The notes below the pieces were generated by a model. It had not been told where the DNA came from. It did no database searches and saw only the letters and a program-made list of their open reading frames with translations. DNA of 64,000 nt, from positions 30,604-94,603 of the forward strand of contig CAVGBV010000001.1 of NCBI GenBank assembly GCA_963627615.1. The letters are read 5' to 3'. Of the stretch, positions 61,116-64,000 are shown piece by piece; within the stretch, counting starts at the first letter, position 1; each line of letters opens with the position of its first letter. Both the position numbers and the translations under genes were made by a program. This DNA comes from Faecimorpha sp963627615 (GTDB lineage Bacteria; Bacillota; Clostridia; Lachnospirales; Bianqueaceae).

Positions 61116-61934
61116 TTATTTAGACGGAGTACGAAGCAGATATCGTTTCAGGTCGGCAATCGCCGCCTTGTATTTTTCTTTGTGTAAAAAGGAAAAAGCG
61201 CGCAGGATATGCTGATGCACATGATTTTTCTTGATCAGAAGCGGAATGCGTTCCATCAGGAGCTTGCGGGCTTCCTGCACCTGCTGCTCCTGATCCGGAT
61301 CCCAGTGCTGCCGGTCGATCACACTCATAACAGCGGTTACACTGCCGCACAGACTGATTCCCAATTCATCAGAGAGCTGGTGCAGGCGCTCTTCGATTGC
61401 CTGCAAAGCCTTCAGACGACGGGTATAACTAAAGAAAGAACAGATTGTAACGATCAGATCGATCATGAATACGGTTCCGAAGAACCATAACAGGGGACGC
61501 CCGAAATTCTTGGGTATTATAGTGATGGCTGTATAGACCAGGGGGTGAAGAAGTTTGACGACAAAGAGACATCCCAGTCCCCAGAGCAGCGAAAAGCGCA
61601 GACAGATATAGCCGCCCAGATTGAAACGAAATTCGTCATAGTTCCACCATTCGTGATGAAATACTTTCTTCAGAAAAATACCTACAACCAGTTCTAAAGC
61701 CGTTGTCAACGCGACAGAGGCAAAGAACAGACGGATCCAGGTGCCAGCCAGAGGATTCAGACAGGAGACGACCAGAATAATCCCAAAACCGTAGATCGGA
61801 CAGACAGGTCCTCGCAAAAATCCGCGGTTATCGAAAGCGTGTGTGTTCAGAACAACAAAAATAACCTCTGCGCACCAGCCCAGAAAAGAATAGATCAAAA
61901 ACAGGGAGACGAGAGTGTATATACTGTAATCCAT
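61116..61934 (-). CDS. Putative ABC-transporter type IV (CmpB-like) membrane protein, paralogue 2
   Basis: 272 residues. FLIYSFLGWCAEVIFVVL, FDNRGFLRGPVCPIYGFGI and WWNYDEFRFNLGGYICLRFSLLWG match paralogue 1 block by block, with about five membrane helices. A longer cytoplasmic tail replaces the coiled coil and is basic at the end. AAAGGAGCGGTCTC precedes the ATG. Function unknown. Confidence 0.85.
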   Translation of the reverse strand: MDYSIYTLVSLFLIYSFLGWCAEVIFVVLNTHAFDNRGFLRGPVCPIYGFGIILVVSCLNPLAGTWIRLFFASVALTTALELVVGIFLKKVFHHEWWNYDEFRFNLGGYICLRFSLLWGLGCLFVVKLLHPLVYTAITIIPKNFGRPLLWFFGTVFMIDLIVTICSFFSYTRRLKALQAIEERLHQLSDELGISLCGSVTAVMSVIDRQHWDPDQEQQVQEARKLLMERIPLLIKKNHVHQHILRAFSFLHKEKYKAAIADLKRYLLRTPSK

Positions 61935-62099
61935 GAGACCGCTCCTTTGGTAATAATAAAGACAAGCCTATTATACAGGAATAAGGGAGCGGCGTCAATG
62001 TAAATGTGGAGAAATGAACAGGTTTTGTGTACAATGGTACTGGGTTTATGTGAAAAAATATGTTACAATAATCAAAAAGATACAGAAAGGAAGGGTCAT

Positions 62100-63920
62100 A
62101 TGAGTTATAAGGAAGAACTCCTGAAAAACGATCGGATTCGGGTCCAGGGAGGCAAGGCTGTAGATATCCGCTTCCATGATGGAGGACTGCGCCATGCCGT
62201 TGGTGTCAAAAACTATCAGATTATGCGTGCCTGCCGCAATGCGGAATGGTCCGGAGATGGATATGGTTGGACATATAATCATGCCGCGATGATTGCATGG
62301 TGGAATAAAAAATTTTTTGTAGAGTATTTATCCAATGTAAAAACGGAGCATATGCCGCCGGGACAGACTTTGATGTGCCATTCCGAGGACGGAAGGCACT
62401 GGAGTAAGCCGGAAGTGGTTTTTCCTTCCATTGAAGTGCCGACAGCGCCTTACACCGGACCGGGCAAGGAACAGCTGGGTGAGACGACGCCTGCGATCTG
62501 TCATCAGCGGATGGGATTCTATGTGACCAAGAGCGGAAAGCTTTTAGTCAGCGCTTTTTATGGAATCTCCCCCAATATCCACATCGCGCCGAATAACGGA
62601 TACGGTGTAGGGCGTGTCGTGCGTGAGGTATATCCGGATCTGAGCCTGTCTCCGATCTATTTTATCCGATATAACGCGCCGGGCGGCTATGTAAGGGAGA
62701 ATACCGATGTATTTCCTTATTTTGAAGAGAGCCAGGACGCAGAGTTCGTGGAGGCATGCCGCGAGTATCTGAACAATCGTCTGGTGGTTCAGCAGTGGTG
62801 GGAGGAACAGCGCTTTGATAAGGAGCTGTTCACGGCGCCGGGCGGGCAGGCTCTCAGCTATTACACCCTGCCGGACGGAGATATTATGGGCGTGTACAAA
62901 AAGGGCATGGTGATTCGCAGCCAGGATGGCGGCGAGACATGGACGGACAGCAAGCCTTCCTATTCACTGGAGACAAACACGGCCAAGGTTTGGGGACAAA
63001 AGACAGAAGATGGAAGGTATGCTTTGGTTTATAATCCATCCCGGAACGGCGCGCATCGTTGGCCATTAGCGGTAGTCACCGGAGAGAATGGAGAGGATTT
63101 TGGCGATATGCTGGCAATCGTTCCGGAGATCTCCCCCTGCCGTTATGAGGGAGGACTGAAAAATCTGGGAGCGCAGTACATGCGGGGAATTTGCGAGAGC
63201 AACCCGCGCCCGGAAGATCACAAGATGTGGCTGACCTACAGTATCAACAAAGAGGATATTTGGGTCACAGAGGTACCGGTGCCGATCCGCGGAACAGTAT
63301 CAGAAGATGCGGCGGACGATTTTGCTGAAGGAACCACAGATGAGAAATGGGGATTATATATTCCGCAGTGGTGCGGAGCTGAGGTAAAGGATGGCGCATT
63401 GGTGCTGAGCGACGCGGATCCCTATGATAGACCAAGAGCGGAAAGAGCCGTAGTTCCCGCCGCGCTTTTAGAGGTTGAGACACGCGTCAAAGTTGGAAAA
63501 CTGCGTAAGGGAACGGCACTGGTAATTGAGGCCGAAGACCGCTCCGGCAAAGAAGCGATTCGTCTGATGTTTGACGCGGATGGCTGGCTGAGAGTCAAAA
63601 CGGGCGGAGCGCCCAGAGAGTGCATCGAGTATCCGGCAGAGGAATGGATCGATATTCGGCTGACTTTGGATAGTGTCAAAGGGACGGTGGATATTGCATT
63701 ATCGTCTGAAACACTGAATGCACAGAAGGAGTTTAATTACAATCAGCCGCTGGAGCAGGTAGAGCGAGTTATCTTTACCACAAAGGCAAAACTGCCATGG
63801 CAGACTATCGAGGACTGCGGCAAAGGAGAAATGCTGGAGGACCTGCCAAACGACGTACCCGCTGAAAAGGTTCAGGTATATATTCAAAAATTCGCAAGCA
63901 AAACTCTGGCGGTAGAATAA
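62100..63920 (+). CDS. Sialidase-fold (BNR/Asp-box) protein with C-terminal beta-sandwich
   Basis: 606 residues from ATG 62100 (AAAGGAAGGGTCAT upstream); a longer frame is rejected. Two Asp-box-like motifs, HSEDGRHWSKP and RSQDGGETWTD, indicate a six-bladed propeller over about residues 20-430. The tail (about 440-606: WGLYIPQWCGAEVKDGALVLSD, then a LamG-like region) is a carbohydrate-binding-type sandwich. No signal peptide. It may be a glycosidase on imported glycans, but the sialidase Arg triad is not evident. The gene is followed by palindromic repeat copy 2. Confidence 0.72.
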   Translation: MSYKEELLKNDRIRVQGGKAVDIRFHDGGLRHAVGVKNYQIMRACRNAEWSGDGYGWTYNHAAMIAWWNKKFFVEYLSNVKTEHMPPGQTLMCHSEDGRHWSKPEVVFPSIEVPTAPYTGPGKEQLGETTPAICHQRMGFYVTKSGKLLVSAFYGISPNIHIAPNNGYGVGRVVREVYPDLSLSPIYFIRYNAPGGYVRENTDVFPYFEESQDAEFVEACREYLNNRLVVQQWWEEQRFDKELFTAPGGQALSYYTLPDGDIMGVYKKGMVIRSQDGGETWTDSKPSYSLETNTAKVWGQKTEDGRYALVYNPSRNGAHRWPLAVVTGENGEDFGDMLAIVPEISPCRYEGGLKNLGAQYMRGICESNPRPEDHKMWLTYSINKEDIWVTEVPVPIRGTVSEDAADDFAEGTTDEKWGLYIPQWCGAEVKDGALVLSDADPYDRPRAERAVVPAALLEVETRVKVGKLRKGTALVIEAEDRSGKEAIRLMFDADGWLRVKTGGAPRECIEYPAEEWIDIRLTLDSVKGTVDIALSSETLNAQKEFNYNQPLEQVERVIFTTKAKLPWQTIEDCGKGEMLEDLPNDVPAEKVQVYIQKFASKTLAVE

Positions 63921-63942
63921 AAGAAATGCGTAAGCTTGGGTA

Positions 63943-63986
63943 TTCTGATATGTACCCCCAATACTGGACACCCAGTATTGGGGGTA
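63943..63986. repeat. Palindromic repeat, copy 2
   Basis: Perfect 15-bp arms (63953-63967 and 63972-63986) around loop ACAC. Positions 63943-63984 match copy 1 at about 38 of 42 bases, including the left flank TTnTGATnTGT; the right flank differs. It follows the sialidase-fold gene 23 bp after the stop. A further IS copy could lie beyond the window. Confidence 0.85.
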
Positions 63987-64000
63987 TTGCTATATGAAAT

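Overview
The window looks like the oriC-proximal part of a Gram-positive anaerobe of the class Clostridia, most likely Lachnospiraceae or a close gut relative. The reasons are the gene order mnmG-rsmG-noc followed by soj-spo0J, strong AGGAGG ribosome sites, a T-box leader, sporulation-type genes (ylmC/ymxH, PdaB-like deacetylase), oxygen-defence proteins of strict anaerobes (flavodiiron protein, rubrerythrin, an [FeFe]-hydrogenase-like protein) and intracellular enzymes for host or plant glycans. It is a draft or metagenome assembly: four runs of exactly 10 N mark contig joins, and at least three of them break genes that are probably intact in the cell.

Layout. Positions 1-9.3 kb hold translation and chromosome segregation: mnmG (5' end missing), rsmG, noc, a GNAT enzyme, argS, a lipid kinase whose 3' end carries two perfect parS sites, parA, parB, a DUF4446 protein and a HAD phosphatase. 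A terminator with a competing upstream strand then precedes a GH29 fucosidase (9.4-10.6 kb). Positions 10.6-14.6 kb are a phosphate module: an 11-bp-phased Pho-box-like repeat, a Na/Pi cotransporter with a PhoU-like tail, and a PhoB/PhoR pair. Positions 15.7-19.9 kb carry a membrane glycerophosphodiesterase and a second two-component system. Galactokinase, an M18 aminopeptidase and an Eis-like acetyltransferase follow, then a promoter-hairpins-terminator unit that looks like a small RNA (23.9-24.04 kb), an AraC regulator and an M42 peptidase.

Positions 26.1-29.5 kb are a minus-strand sugar operon (membrane protein, two TIM-barrel isomerase/epimerases, a Gfo/Idh dehydrogenase). Positions 29.5-33.9 kb hold a YmxH-like protein, an ApbE lipoprotein, a polysaccharide deacetylase, an XRE regulator, a DUF815 ATPase and a tiny Cys/Gly-rich membrane protein. 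Positions 34.1-40.3 kb hold a DRE-TIM acyltransferase that resembles Re-citrate synthase, a 2-hydroxyacid dehydrogenase, a polar amino-acid ABC importer and an AbgB-like amidohydrolase. A methionine T-box (AUG specifier) controls tatD-metG (40.3-43.4 kb).

Positions 43.5-46.6 kb are more accessory: a frameshifted flavin-binding protein, an HxlR regulator, a MATE exporter and a damaged IS200-type transposase next to a perfect 22-bp-arm palindrome. A close relative of that palindrome lies at the very end of the window. The rest carries an arabinose/fucose isomerase homologue, rsmA, a class I methyltransferase, a DapA-like aldolase, tRNA-Arg(CCG), a NUDIX enzyme, a GH106-like rhamnosidase, the hydrogenase-like/flavodiiron pair, two CmpB-like membrane paralogues, a serine hydrolase, a histidine phosphatase, rubrerythrin and a sialidase-fold protein.

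The glycan enzymes (GH29, GH106-like, sialidase-fold) show no signal peptides, so sugars are probably trimmed inside the cell after import. No rRNA, CRISPR array or prophage was seen.
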